This document shows, piece by piece, positions 5,811 through 5,851 of a stretch of DNA of 5,851 bases (within the stretch, counting starts at the first letter, position 1; each line of letters opens with the position of its first letter). The notes beneath the pieces were generated by a model that did not search any database, had not been told where the DNA came from, and worked only from the letters and a program-made list of their open reading frames with translations. Made by a program: the position numbers and the translations under genes. The DNA comes from Lachnospiraceae bacterium (GTDB taxonomy: Bacteria > Bacillota > Clostridia > Lachnospirales > Lachnospiraceae): NCBI GenBank assembly GCA_014804285.1, contig JAAVAA010000025.1, positions 26,828 through 32,678 on the forward strand, in the 5' to 3' direction.

Positions 5811-5817
5811 GGGGGAG
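5811..5817 (+). promoter_or_regulatory. Ribosome binding site of the PHP-domain gene
   Basis: GGGGGAG, four bases before ATG 5822-5824. The spacing is a little short, but the purine block is clear and supports a real start at the window edge. Confidence 0.6.
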
Positions 5818-5821
5818 AACA

Positions 5822-5851
5822 ATGATAGATGGACATATTCATATTGAACGC
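5822..5851 (+). CDS. PHP-domain protein, histidinol-phosphatase-like (5' end only)
   Basis: Only the first ten codons are in the window: MIDGHIHIER. The D-x-H-x-H arrangement (His5 and His7) at the very N-terminus is typical of PHP-domain metal-dependent phosphoesterases, including HisJ-like histidinol phosphatases, where these His residues bind the first metal. It follows the deacetylase on the same strand with its own ribosome binding site and no visible terminator between, so co-transcription is likely. With so little sequence, another metal-dependent hydrolase of the amidohydrolase type remains possible. Confidence 0.6.
   Translation, partial: MIDGHIHIER

Noticed and set aside
5581..5847. 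88-codon plus-strand ORF across the end of the deacetylase gene and the start of the PHP gene
   Set aside because: It overlaps both supported genes in another frame and matches no family; the PHP start has its own ribosome binding site.

Overview
The window looks like a chromosomal segment of a low-GC, anaerobic, gut-type Firmicute, most likely in the Clostridia (Lachnospiraceae-like). The evidence is AT-rich intergenic DNA, strong AGGAGG-type ribosome binding sites, TATAAT-type promoters, and a gene set (DUF3737 protein, cyclophilin-like lipoprotein, LysR regulator, short cytoplasmic-type polysaccharide deacetylase, PHP protein) that I associate with these bacteria. The assignment is inference from gene style, with no rRNA or marker gene to confirm it.

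Left part (1-1634, minus strand): a very large open frame that runs off the left edge, with at least 544 codons visible. It is a three-domain phosphonate-biosynthesis enzyme: an N-terminal LicC/PntC-like nucleotidyltransferase, a middle cytidylyltransferase-like domain with an HSGH motif, and a C-terminal phosphoenolpyruvate mutase with the signature EDKTGLKKNS. It appears to be the first gene of a phosphonate operon extending left of the window. It has its own promoter (about 1657-1685) and an exceptionally short leader.

Boundary (about 1735-2254): roughly 500 bases without an intact gene. Part of it (about 1860-2072) is the decayed 3' end of a DDE-type transposase. This marks the upstream edge of the phosphonate locus as a site of past insertion. 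The promoter region of the LysR gene follows.

Centre (2255-4729): a plus-strand LysR-type regulator converges on, and overlaps by 22 bases, a minus-strand operon. That operon runs from a DUF3737 beta-helix protein, through a tiny ORF whose start appears broken by one extra G, to a cyclophilin-like-fold lipoprotein. The LysR protein may regulate this operon, but no operator can be proved from sequence.

Right part (4730-5851): a divergent intergenic region carries a minus-strand promoter for the DUF3737 operon and a good plus-strand promoter (TTGAAA, 17 bases, TATTAT) followed immediately by a small perfect hairpin. Downstream lie a NodB-type deacetylase without a signal peptide and, 71 bases later, the first ten codons of a PHP-domain protein that continues beyond the right edge. 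The two are probably co-transcribed.
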